DNA of 64,000 nucleotides from Adenophora triphylla var. japonica (taxonomy: Eukaryota; Streptophyta; Magnoliopsida; Asterales; Campanulaceae), in the NCBI GenBank assembly GCA_022495995.1, contig JAFEMH010002576.1, positions 186,001-250,000 of the forward strand. The letters run 5' to 3'. Every line of letters begins with the position of its first letter. Within the stretch, counting starts at the first letter, position 1. Both the position numbers and the translations under genes were made by a program. Positions 1-10,592 of this stretch are shown piece after piece. The notes beneath the pieces are model-generated. The model was not told where the DNA came from. It saw nothing but the letters and a program-made list of their open reading frames with translations, and did not search any database.

Positions 1-280
1 TTAATAAAATTTATCATTCAAAGTTGATTTAAATTAATAAAAAAAGTGACATTTTCGGAAAATGTTTTCCGGAAAACATTTTCGTCAAATTTACCAAACA
101 ACTGAAAACAAGACCATGATATTTTACAAGAAAACATTTTACAAGGAAACCTTTTTACATGAAAACATTTTACAAGGAAACATTTTTACATGAAAACATT
201 TTACAAGGAAACATTTTACATGAAAACATTTTACATGAAAACATTTTCCGGAAAATGTTTTACACGAAACAAACGGAGCC
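1..280. repeat. AT-rich inverted/tandem motif block (TTTTCCGGAAAA, ACATTTTACAAGGAA)
   Basis: Short units around ACATTTTACAAGGAAAC and ACATTTTACATGAAAAC recur head to tail at about 120-250, bracketed by the palindrome TTTTCCGGAAAA near 55-85 and 245-260. The right end reads (reverse strand) GGCTCCGTTTG and is followed by TAA. That is compatible with the end of a Tourist/PIF-Harbinger type element whose left end is not recognisable or lies outside the window. No coding potential is seen. Confidence 0.5.
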
Positions 281-438
281 TAAATTAATAAAGTAAAAGG
301 TGAACTAAAATAATTTAAAAAGGGTTATAGTTTAAAATTATAATTTACAAATAACCCCTTATCACTCTCCCACCTTCATAGCCGCCCCTACTGCTTCTTC
401 CTCCCACCTTCATAGCCACCCATACTCCTTCCAATATA

Positions 439-693
439 CTCCCTCCGTCCCACGTGAATGTAAACCAACTTTTTGGGTGTGGAAATTAAGGAAAAATGAT
501 GTAAGAAAGAGAAAAAGTTAAATGTTGTGAGCATGAAAAATTAAATAGGAGAGAGAATGAGTGGAAGGAATAGTGAGGAGAGAAAATGTTGTTAGTGTAA
601 AAGTGAAATACTTATTTTCATTTTGGGAAGTTTGCATTTACGTGAAACGAACCAAAATAGAAATAAGTTTGCATTCACATTGGACGGAGGGAG
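439..693. mobile_element. Stowaway-type MITE inside the left TIR of the long-TIR element
   Basis: Ends are CTCCCTCCGTCCCA and its inverse TGGACGGAGGGAG, with TA on both sides (437-438 and 694-695). The 255-bp interior is AT-rich and non-coding. The same point in the other TIR copy (near 1450) lacks the insertion, so this MITE is younger than its host element. Confidence 0.85.
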
Positions 694-907
694 TATACCT
701 TCAAAATAAATAAAGAACGAAAGGTTGAGAAGACAACTACCCAGATGAGAATTAACGAAATAAATTCAATAATCTGATTAAAATAATTCAAAAGAGGGGA
801 AAGATTGAAAAGTAAAACACTTGACTAGAAAACAAACAATCACTAGTTCACTTTTCTTGTTCTTCTTGTATAGGCAACCCCCGTAGCAGCAGCACAGCCG
901 CGCCGGC

Positions 908-1311
<404 letters not shown>

Positions 1312-1717
1312 TGATATCCAGATCCAGGGCTTGAATTTGGGAAAATAACTTAATTGTCAAGAATTTGGGGAATTATGTCGATTTAAGAATGTGATTAAAT
1401 GTTAAATTTAAAATTAATTGTTGGTTTTATTTTGAAGGTATATATTGGAAGGAGTAGGGCGGCTATGGAGGTGGGAGGAAGAAGCGGTAGGAGCGGCTAT
1501 GGAGGTGGGAGGAAGAAGGAGGTGCGGCGAGGGTGGTGGGTGGAATAGGGATGAGTGGTTAGTATAATTTTAAACTATAAATCATTTTAAATTATTTTAG
1601 TTCATCTATTACTTTATTAATTTACAATTAAAATATTTAGTAACTGAGTTGTTTCAATTGCAATGATTTTTCTGTTTTACCCTTAAAAATGGGGCACATG
1701 CATTGAATATATATATA

Positions 1718-1991
1718 CTCCCTTCGTCCCACAATAATATATAAACTTTCCATTTTTGGCGTCCCACAATAATATATAACTTTTTCAAAATGGAAAGAAA
1801 TCTTTACTATTCCCTTCACTCATTCTCTCTCATACATTATTTTAATACTCACATCACCATTATAATTTACTATTCTCTTCACTCATTCTCTCTCCTATTT
1901 TATTTTCACACTCACAACACTTTCAATATAATATTTCCTTCTTAATTCCCGTGCATTGGCAAAAGTCTTTAAATCCATGGGACGGATGGAG
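1718..1991. mobile_element. Stowaway-type MITE
   Basis: Inverted ends CTCCCTTCGTCCCA and GGGACGGATGGAG are flanked by TA within a TATATA context. Internally, GTCCCACAATAATATATAA is repeated near the left end (about 1727 and 1761). Non-coding. Confidence 0.8.
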
Positions 1992-2267
1992 TATATATCA
2001 ATTTAACTGAAAAAATGAATGTCGTTAGCCCTAGATAACTTAAAAGAGCATCAAAATAGTTGAGTTATTGTGGTTGCAATGAAAAATAGTTTATATATGA
2101 AAATCAAACAAGCCCTATAGTTGGGATAATATATTTGCATTTTTTCCTAAAATTTATAAGCATAATAATTTTTCATAAAATCTTTAAATTATAATATCTC
2201 ACCCCTTCAAACAAGACAAATGTAGTAAGATCAAGGTAAATAAAAGAAAAATAAAATAATAAGCATA

Positions 2268-2444
2268 CTCCCTCCGTCCCTGAAAGATTGTCCCATTTGT
2301 TATTTTGACTTGTCCCAAAAAGTATGTCCATTTCTAAACTTAGGCATGAATGTTAGTGCAAATCTACTAAGGTACAAGAAGGTGAAGCTCTTTCTTAATA
2401 ATTACAAAATGTACAACAAGACAATCTTTTAGAGACGGAGGGAG
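2268..2444. mobile_element. Stowaway-type MITE
   Basis: Inverted ends CTCCCTCCGTCCCTGAAAGA and TCTTTTAGAGACGGAGGGAG are flanked by TA. 177 bp, non-coding. Confidence 0.85.
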
Positions 2445-2860
2445 TATAAACAAACAAAAATAATTTTATTGGTATTTTTAATTAAAGTTTAGCGGGTTCA
2501 CTATCGATGTAACCAGTAAAATATCGTCAATTCATTTTGTGACTTTATTTTGTATTCCTATCATTGCTCAACGAACAATACTCACGTGCGCGACTCATAT
2601 GAATTTACTATCTCGATTGATTTATAAAGCTTATTGTTAATGCCAAAATCTTGCAAAAAACTAGTTTTTTCGTAACATAAGAAAAAAACTAGTTTTAAAG
2701 CAATAAGTCTAATTTATAAGAGTGATGAACTGTTCTGAAAACTAGTTTTTTTTATAACATTTTGAAAAAAACTAGTTTTTTCACAAGAGTTACTCTTTGT
2801 TAATAGAGTAGGTCTCCGAAGAAACGCGTTTCTCCATAAGTTATGGAGAAACGTGTTTTT
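2445..2860. other. AT-rich intergenic stretch
   Basis: No gene seen. AAAAAACTAGTTTTTT-type palindromes recur at about 2657-2780. A palindrome built on TTTCTCCATAA/TTATGGAGAAA lies at about 2828-2852; related copies occur near 3760 and 22115. Confidence 0.5.
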
Positions 2861-3230
2861 TCAAAGGTTCTGGATATTAGTCTCAAAGGTTCTGGATATC
2901 CAGAACCCTTTGATCATGATATCCAGAAGCCTTTCTCCATAAGTTATGGGACCACCACATACCAACTTTCTGGATATCAACTTAAATAGATTCTGGATAT
3001 CACTTTCAAATAGTTCTGAATATCCAGAACATTTAATATTGATATCCAGAAGCCTTTCAAAAGGTTCTGGATATCCTTTCAAAAGGTTCTGGATATCCTT
3101 TCAAAAGGTTCTGAATATCCTTTCAAAAGGTCATGGCCAATACAAAATTTCTGGATATCCTTTCAAAAGGTTCTGGATATCCTTTCAAAAGGTTCTGGAT
3201 ATCCAGAACATTGAATGTTGATATCCAGAA
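2861..3230. repeat. GGATATCC minisatellite-like block
   Basis: The unit TTCTGGATATCCTTTCAAAAGG (about 22 bp, given here in parts: TTCTGGATATCC then TTTCAAAAGG) recurs at 3064-3130 and 3150-3205, with degenerate copies from 2866. GGATATCC is itself palindromic and several copies are inverted as TGGATATCCAGAA. The small reading frames that cross it are repeat artefacts. Confidence 0.75.
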
Positions 3231-3367
3231 TTTCAGAATTCACTCAAAATCAATCTCATTAGAACCAAATCCACCCAACATATCCAAACTCGAATCATAT
3301 TCCACCAAAATACTCTAGTTATACTCAACTAATCATTCAATCAATGGATTTATTCAAACAAAAATCA

Positions 3368-3667
3368 CTAAATATGGGTAAAAGACGATACGTCGGCGTC
3401 CATTTTAGATCGGAGGTCCTTGATTGAGTTTGGCTTGTGTAGGGTTTTGCTTAGTTCGTTGGCGAATTTGAGGTGGTTGTAGAGAGTTTCGAGGTGCCAG
3501 AGCTCCGCCTTGAGGATTTCCACGTCTTTGAAGAACTTTTCGAGGTTAGTGCCGCCGGTAGTAGTGGTGGGGCCCATCTCGATGTCGTGAAATTCATCGG
3601 AATTGCGAGATGATTGGGCTACTTTGCTGCCGGAGCGAGAGAATAAACTGGAGAAGAGATCATTCAT
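3368..3667 (-). pseudogene. Truncated plasma-membrane syntaxin (SYP12-like) N-terminal fragment
   Basis: The 99-residue frame begins MNDLFSSLFSR and contains NLEKFFKDVE, then SKTLH and KDLRSKMDADV. These are the N-peptide and the start of the Habc domain of plant Qa-SNAREs of the SYP121/SYP12 group, which drive vesicle fusion at the plasma membrane. A full protein is about 300 residues with a SNARE helix and a C-terminal anchor; here homology stops after about residue 93 and the frame ends six residues later. The frame is otherwise open, and about 60 bp upstream of the ATG (3668-3740) still look like a 5'UTR with an AT-rich TATATA stretch. It is therefore a 5' gene fragment, probably moved by a transposon. 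Loss of function as a SNARE is certain from the missing domains; whether it is transcribed is unknown. Confidence 0.75.
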
Positions 3668-3808
3668 TTTTTAGAGATCGAAGAAGACGAAGGAAAAGGA
3701 ATTGAATTTGTGAAGGTGAGGACGACGGAGGGAAATATATACAGTATGGAAAAAACCCGTTTCTCCATAAATTATGGAGAAACACGTTTCTTCACAGATT
3801 TTGGCTTG

Positions 3809-3810
<2 letters not shown>

Positions 3811-3867
<57 letters not shown>
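3811..3867. repeat. (TA)n microsatellite
   Basis: Uninterrupted alternating TA of about 57 bp, just after a TTTCTCCATAA-type palindrome. Confidence 0.95.
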
Positions 3868-3872
<5 letters not shown>

Positions 3873-4190
3873 AATAGTTGTTTTCTTTCATAATTTTCAT
3901 GAGTTCTTGTTTCTTAATTTCTTGTTCTTTTTTACCTTTAGTTTACTACATTCGTCCGGCTTGAAGAAGTGGAAACTATATTTTTTTTCAAGAATTTATG
4001 AAAATAATTGTCGTTATAAAATTCTAAATTCAAAGTGCTCTCCAATAAAAATAGACATTCACCGGCACATGTTTTATTGACAAATATTTAATGAAATTGT
4101 TGTCCAGGCCACAACTTGATAAACAAATGAAAGTTCAGGCCTTAAAGTGAAAAAAAAAAATAAAAAATTCTACAGCCCCCATATGATATA

Positions 4191-4848
4191 CTCTCTCCGT
4201 CCCATCCGACTTAGAATTTTCTCTTCCGACACGAAAATTAAGAAATACTCCCTCCGTCCCACGTTAGTTGAGACTTCTTTCCCTTTTGGGCCGTCTCACG
4301 TTAGTTGAGACTGCCCAAAATGGCAAAGGAATCTTCACTATTTACCCCACTCATTCTCTCTCCTATTTCACTTTTACACTCACAACATTCTCTCTCCTAA
4401 CTATTCCTCCCACTCATTCTCTCTCATATTTAATTCTTCATACTCACAACATTTTCTTTCACTTTTTCTCTCTCTTACTTTTCCTTAATTGGTGTGCCCA
4501 AAAAGTTAGTCTCAACTAACGTGGGACGGAAGGAGTACTATTATAATAAGAGCATAGATAATGAGTGTAAGAGTTATTGTGAGTATGAAAAATAAAATAA
4601 GAGAAATAATGAGTGGAAGGAATAGTAAGGAAATTGTTGTTGTGAGTAAAACAAGTGGGTCCCATTAAATATAAAAAAGGTTAATTACAAATTAGGGCCT
4701 GACTTTTCATATGAAGTCCCCAAGAGGGGCCTGACTTTTTTTTTTTAGCGATTTAGGGCCTGACTTTACATTGTTATTTTGGGATTAATAAGTCGAATGA
4801 GATGCCCAAAAATGAAAGATTATCCTAAGTCGGTTGGAACAGAGTGAG
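4191..4848. mobile_element. Outer Stowaway-type MITE interrupted by a second MITE
   Basis: Ends CTCTCTCCGTCCCATCCGAC and, inverted, GTCGGTTGGAACAGAGTGAG match each other through CCGACTTAG, flanked by TA. The interior contains a complete younger MITE (4248-4535) and a small repeated AGGGCCTGACTTT block (about 4695-4765). Confidence 0.7.
4248..4535. mobile_element. Stowaway-type MITE nested in an older MITE
   Basis: Long inverted ends CTCCCTCCGTCCCACGTTAG and CTAACGTGGGACGGAAGGAG are flanked by TA. The next part of each arm also pairs (TTGAGACT and AGTCTCAA). Non-coding interior rich in CTCTCTCC. Confidence 0.85.
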
Positions 4849-5499
4849 TACCATATAAACCTTGGGGTGGAAAAGTTATACTTTCCAAAAATCTTTAGAA
4901 AAATGGTTTTTTTTTTTCCTTAAATTAGAAAAGAAGAAGAGAAACGTGTTAAAAAAAGACGAGTAGTTTGGTCATTTACCAAAACTCATTTTAAGATCGT
5001 GTGATGTCAATATCGTAAATAACTGTGACTTATTTTAAAATATGATGTGATTGTGTAGTAAATAATCGAAACTTATTAATATATACCAACACTTATTAAC
5101 ACACACCAGGATCTAGCAAAAATGTGTTTTTCTTAATAAATGTTACAAAAAACATGATTTAAAAACACGCATTTTTTCTTTTAAAAATAGCGCTATAGCA
5201 TTTTTGTATGACCCTTTTTAACATGTGACATTTTTTGTAAATAACTGTAACTTATTTAAATACATTGAGAGTCATTAATACTACTAGTTCTACTTTTTAA
5301 CACTACCACCAATATATTTTAACACGCGTATTAACACTTTTTAACACTATCACAAATTTTTGTAGTACGCTATTAAACACACTCTAGCATTTATTAACAT
5401 TTGTTAAAAGTGTCAGGTTTGAATATTTAAAATTATCAATTAAAATTTTTATCAGCCCCAATACAAATGACTAACACTTGACTACATTAACTCTTACAC
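4849..5499. other. AT-rich intergenic stretch
   Basis: No gene or clear element is seen. Many short ACACTTATTAAC and TTTTTAACAC words recur at about 5085-5420, suggesting degraded repeat DNA. Confidence 0.4.
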
Positions 5500-5502
5500 T
5501 TA

Positions 5503-5711
5503 GGGCAACTCCAATGGGAGGAGTTAGCAAAAGGTATCAAAATCAAATTTTGGTACCTTTCACACACTATTCATAGAATACCAAATTTACATCTCCAATG
5601 GAGAGAGTTAACTTAAGGTACCAAAATCAAATTTTGGTATATTTCAAAAATTTTAACTAATTAAATATTTTTAATAATTACATATGAATGATTATTTTAT
5701 TATTATTATTA

Positions 5712-5754
<43 letters not shown>

Positions 5755-5851
5755 TTATTATTATTATTTTATTATTATTTTATTATTATTATTATTATTA
5801 TTTTATTATTATTTTAACTAATTAAATATTTTTAATAATTACATATGAATG

Positions 5852-5890
<39 letters not shown>

Positions 5891-5914
5891 TTATTATTAT
5901 TATTATTATTATTA

Positions 5915-5984
<70 letters not shown>

Positions 5985-6492
5985 TTATTATTATTATTAT
6001 TATTATTTTATTATTATTATTATTATTATTATTTTATTATTATTATTATTATTTTATTATTATTATTATTATTATTATTTTATTATTATTATTAATTTAT
6101 TATTATTATTATTATTATTTTATTATTTTATTATTATTTTATTATTATTATTATTAATTATTTTATTATTATTGTATTATTAATATTTTATTATTATTAT
6201 TATTTATTTTTATTATTATTATTTTATTATTATTATTATTATTATTTTATTATTATTATTTTATTATTATTATTATTATTATTAGCCCTTTTTTGTCAAA
6301 GACCAAAAATATAAATAATACAAATAATAAAAATAATACAAATAATACAAAGAGAGTTAGCCAAGATACCAAATTTGATACTTTCACTAACTCTCTTTCA
6401 AATATTGGTACCCCAAGTTTACCCCATTGGAGATGCTAACTCCTTTGGGAGGTACCAAAATTTGATTTTGATACCTCCCATTGGAGTTGCCC
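5503..6492. mobile_element. Tourist/PIF-Harbinger-type MITE with TTA target duplication
   Basis: Terminal inverted repeats start GGGCAACTCCAATGGGAGG and extend through CAAATTTTGGTACC on both sides. The element is flanked by TTA at 5500-5502 and 6493-6495, the target duplication of PIF/Harbinger elements. At 990 bp it is long for a MITE because a trinucleotide array fills its middle. No transposase. Confidence 0.85.
5691..6285. repeat. (ATT)n microsatellite expansion inside a Tourist-type MITE
   Basis: Nearly 600 bp of ATT/TTA triplets, interrupted regularly by TTTTATT. AATTACATATGAATGATTATT occurs at both about 5676 and 5836, showing that a segment including unique flank was duplicated. Long Tyr, Ile or Leu runs read from it are artefacts. 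Confidence 0.95.
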
Positions 6493-6495
6493 TTA

Positions 6496-8411
6496 CGATG
6501 GAGACATATGCTTTTTGAAAAACTTATTTTTTTTCTTTCTAAACACTAAAAAGACCAACTCCTAACATACTTGCACGTCTAAACACTAACACTCACAATT
6601 CTAAAAGCTAAATTGCACTTAGTTACACTAATAGTGACAATTTTAAACACACACAATGACCAGGGGAGAATCTCACTGTGTGTCTGATGGTGCACCGGCA
6701 CCACCAATTTTTTTTTCTATCTTTTTTTTTACAAAACAACGTCGTTTTTTGCTTAGAAAAAAAAAGGATTAATAGATAATTTGGAACGCTGAAGAAGCGA
6801 GCGACCGCCGGTGAGCGGGCGACCGCCAGCAAAGGAATCTTAAAAAATCACAAGTTGCTGTATGAGCGAGCGACCGCTAGGGAGAAATGGGCACCACCAA
6901 TAGTTTAGGTGTAGATCCGCCACTACTGACAATGACTCCTATTAACAATACTAGAATTTCTAAATATACACTCGGTCACTTTTATACGTGATTAGCAGTA
7001 CACACGTGCGATGCACGAAAATAACATAATTTACTTTAAACCAAAATTAGTACAACAATATATATAATCAAATACCAATTAAAATTAAAAAATATAATAT
7101 GAAATAGTGATATTTAACGTAAATATAGGAAAGTAAATAACAAAGAAAACAACAGCAAATACGATGATGTAAACAATTTTCCTAACCAAAATTAGTACAA
7201 CAATATATCTAATTAAATACCGATTAAAGTTGAATAATGTAATATGAGATAGTGATATTTAACGTAAATAGATGAGAAATAACACGGAGAACAACAAATA
7301 ATATGATTATGTAAACAATTTTTCTTAACTAAATAACATCTTTAACACTGTAAGCTGAGATTATACAACTGAATGTCTCTAACGTACTGCGTAACATACA
7401 CACTTTTTACAACTAACTCCATTTAACAAATGACGAATCATTTACATAAAACGATTTATCTGATATTTCGTTACTAAATCATGTCAAACATTATATGCAT
7501 CCAATGACATACCTATTCATCCGCACTTGAATCAAAAATACTTAAAGACATTAAATACATATATATTAAACCAATCCGTATTAGTTTAGAAATAATAAAC
7601 GGAAAAGGAAACCCAATTTTTTTGGACAATCGAAAACCCCAATTTTTCCATCCCCAGTAAACACTAATTTTGATTTCGTAAATTAAAAGTTTTAATTTTT
7701 TTGTAACATATTCAAAATGTTACAACTTTATCCCTATGTTGAAAAATAATTATGGCTAAATATAATAATGACTTAAATAATTAAATAAATAAAGTTTTCT
7801 TTTAAATAATTGCAACTCTATATACGGAGATATGTTAATAAAAAGAAGGTGAAAATATTAAATTGTTAACTTCACATCTCTCCCCCTTCCATACCACCAC
7901 CCCCATCCACCTATCACAAATACATCCATCTCCCTAAAATTTGGACATGCGTCTCTCATCTCACATATATTACTGAAAAATTATATTGTAAACAATTTTT
8001 TTTTAACAAACGACAAATCAACTGCATTCACAATAACATAATATACGACATTATACAAACGTCGAAAGCTCAACTCAAACATCAATAGTAGTTCTATCTT
8101 TTAACTTACAACAAAGATTATTACAATCAATTAAAGGAAAAAAAAACATCCTAATAGACTTTATCTTCTTCATATATGTACAGAGTAATCTCATTTCACC
8201 CCTAAAATATTTCATATCTCTTCCCCACTTAATAAATTATACATACATAATTATCTTAATCATTTGAAAAGAAAAATATATTATGTATAAATCTAATAGT
8301 GACTTAAATAAATAAATAATTAAATATTTTTTTTATTACGAATGATTGAAACTCTATATATGTAGAGATATTTAATTTCAACTCTATATATATATGTCAC
8401 AATTAAGAAAA
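6496..8411. other. AT-rich repeat-derived region without genes
   Basis: 6657-6925 holds a GC-richer block with GCGAGCGACCGCC motifs and flanking CACCACCAAT words, probably a transposon remnant. 7041-7195 and 7196-7330 are diverged tandem copies (about 155-bp period) starting CCAAAATTAGTACAACAATA. ACACACGTGCGATGCACG at about 7000 resembles sequence found near ends of plant Helitrons, but no complete end pair is visible. AACTCTATATA words recur at 7815, 8350 and 8380. No coding region is supported. Confidence 0.45.
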
Positions 8412-8917
8412 AACATCATTCCACCATTGTAACAACCAAATAATTACTTTTGTAAACAAAAAAAAATAAATATCATTTACTAGTATACGAACAATAGTAA
8501 TAATAAATAAATATCATATTTATTTACATTAACTCATCATGAACATAAGTATGATATTCATTTCTGATTTAACTTATTTAATTTTTGGAAGAAAAATCAT
8601 AATCTTAAAACAACTAACAATTGTGTTAAATGATTTTTTTTCCCCAAACAATCCACTCCCTCATCAAACCCAACCCACTTCTTCCTTTCACTCTTTCAAA
8701 ATACAAATTCATACTATCTTTATTTTTTTGAATATTGACATGCACTTCAATCAAAATTTTAAAAATGATGCCCACCTTTCCCAATATAGATCTTTATAAA
8801 TACTAAACTTTTTCAAAAGGATAGTAGAATAATTTTATTTTATATTCTTCATTTTTATTTTATATTCTTTAATTTTATGATTACTATAATTATTATTATT
8901 ACTATGAATATCATTTA

Positions 8918-9487
8918 TGACGCAGCACGAAAGCCGGATAAATTTCGTGATTAGCGCACTAATCACAAGAACTCTTGACGAAGAATCCTCAAGCAAGAAG
9001 CTGGAATCCACCAGAAAAGAGACAAACTCTTGAAATTCAATTGATCAAAAACTGCCTAAAAAAATGCCTCACAAGTTGTTTAAATAGTTTCTAAACCCTA
9101 CGACACCAAAATAAGTCAATTACCAAAAGTACCCAAGTCTTTAATAAACCAACACAGTGAAACGTAATTAAAAAAAGAGAGAAATAAGGAAACTTTGACG
9201 ACGAGGCGCCCGCTGGAGATGGCGGGCGCGCCGCAGAGACCCGGGCCTTGGCTGCTTTGCTTCGTCAGGCGATGCGTCCGCCTGGGAGATTTCAAGCGGC
9301 CGCCTCACCCTCCGTAGCCACACCCCGATTAGAGTCATGTTGAGGCGCCCGCATGCTCTGAAATGGGGCGCACGCCTCAAACCTCTCAACTCCATTCCCG
9401 TTGTCAACATATGAGGCGCCCGCTTGATTTGTTATTGGGCGTCCGCCTCGTTTCCCTGGTGGTGCTTTATCATCTCCTCCTGCATCA
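8918..9487 (-). mobile_element. Extra LTR copy (LTR-a) of the CRM-like element, from the tandem duplication
   Basis: Begins TGACGCAGCACG and ends CTCCTGCATCA. It is 570 bp against 580 for the other two LTRs. It differs from the neighbouring LTR-b in several blocks (about 8976-9010 and 9205-9275). At AGAGTCATG, TTATTGGGCG, TGGTGGTGC and CAAGCGGCC it carries the states of the far LTR, not of the adjacent one. Confidence 0.85.
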
Positions 9488-10012
9488 GTCTCCTCCACCT
9501 CCAAAGAACATCATTCCACCATTGTAACAACCAAATAATTACTTTTGTAAACAAAAAAAAATAAATATCATTTACTAGTATACGAACAATAGTAATAATA
9601 AATAAATATCATATTTATTTACATTAACTCATCATGAACATAAGTATGATATTCATTTCTGATTTAACTTATTTAATTTTTGGAAGAAAAATCATAATCT
9701 TAAAACAACTAACAATTGTGTTAAATGATTTTTTTTCCCCAAACAATCCACTCCCTCATCAAACCCAACCCACTTCTTCCTTTCACTCTTTCAAAATACA
9801 AATTCATACTATCTTTATTTTTTTGAATATTGACATGCACTTCAATCAAAATTTTAAAAATGATGCCCACCTTTCCCAATATAGATCTTTATAAATACTA
9901 AACTTTTTCAAAAGGATAGTAGAATAATTTTATTTTATATTCTTCATTTTTATTTTATATTCTTTAATTTTATGATTACTATAATTATTATTATTACTAT
10001 GAATATCATTTA

Positions 10013-10592
10013 TGACGCAGCACGAAAGCCGGATAAATTTCGTGATTAGCGCACTAATCACAAGAACTCTTCAAGCGAAGAATCCTCAAACGCGAAGAAC
10101 TGGAATCCACCAGAAAAAGAGACAAACTCTTGAAATTCAATTGATCAAAAACTGCCTAAAAAAATGCCTCACAAGTTGTTTAAATAGTTTCTAAACCCTA
10201 CGACACCAAAATAAGTCAATTACCAAAAGTACCCAAGTCTTTAATAAACCAACACAGTGAAACGTAATTAAAAAAAAAGAGAAATAAGGAAACTTTGACG
10301 ACGCGAGGCGCCCGCCTGGAGATGGCCAGGCGCCCGCCTGGAGACCAGGCCTTCAACTGCTTTGCTTCGTCAACTGATGCGTCCGCCTGGGAGATTTCAA
10401 ACGGCCGCCTCACCCTCCGTAGCCACACCCCGATTAGAGCCATGTTGAGGCGCCCGCATGCTCTGAAATGGGGCGCACGCCTCAAACCTCTCAACTCCAT
10501 TCCCGTTGTCAACATATGAGGCGCCCGCTTGATTTGTTATGGGGCGTCCGCCTCGTTTCCCTGGTAGTGCTTTATCATCTCCTCCTGCATCA
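10013..10592 (-). mobile_element. 3' LTR (LTR-b) of the CRM-like element
   Basis: 580 bp, starts TGACGCAGC and ends TGCATCA on the plus strand, preceded by the ATTTA target duplication. GC-rich GAGGCGCCCGC repeats occupy about 10305-10345 and 10446-10545. Confidence 0.9.

Noticed and set aside
5845..6183. Tyr/Leu/Ile-rich open frames
   Set aside because: Translation of an ATT microsatellite.
8918..9487. Solo LTR formed by recombination
   Set aside because: It is followed by 21 bp of retroelement interior and by a second copy of the flank, which a solo LTR would not have.
8539..9894. Two identical 86-residue frames
   Set aside because: Same AT-rich sequence in both halves of a tandem duplication; no domain, no codon bias.
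10012..10194. 60-residue frame at the start of LTR-b
   Set aside because: Lies within LTR sequence and is a chance frame.
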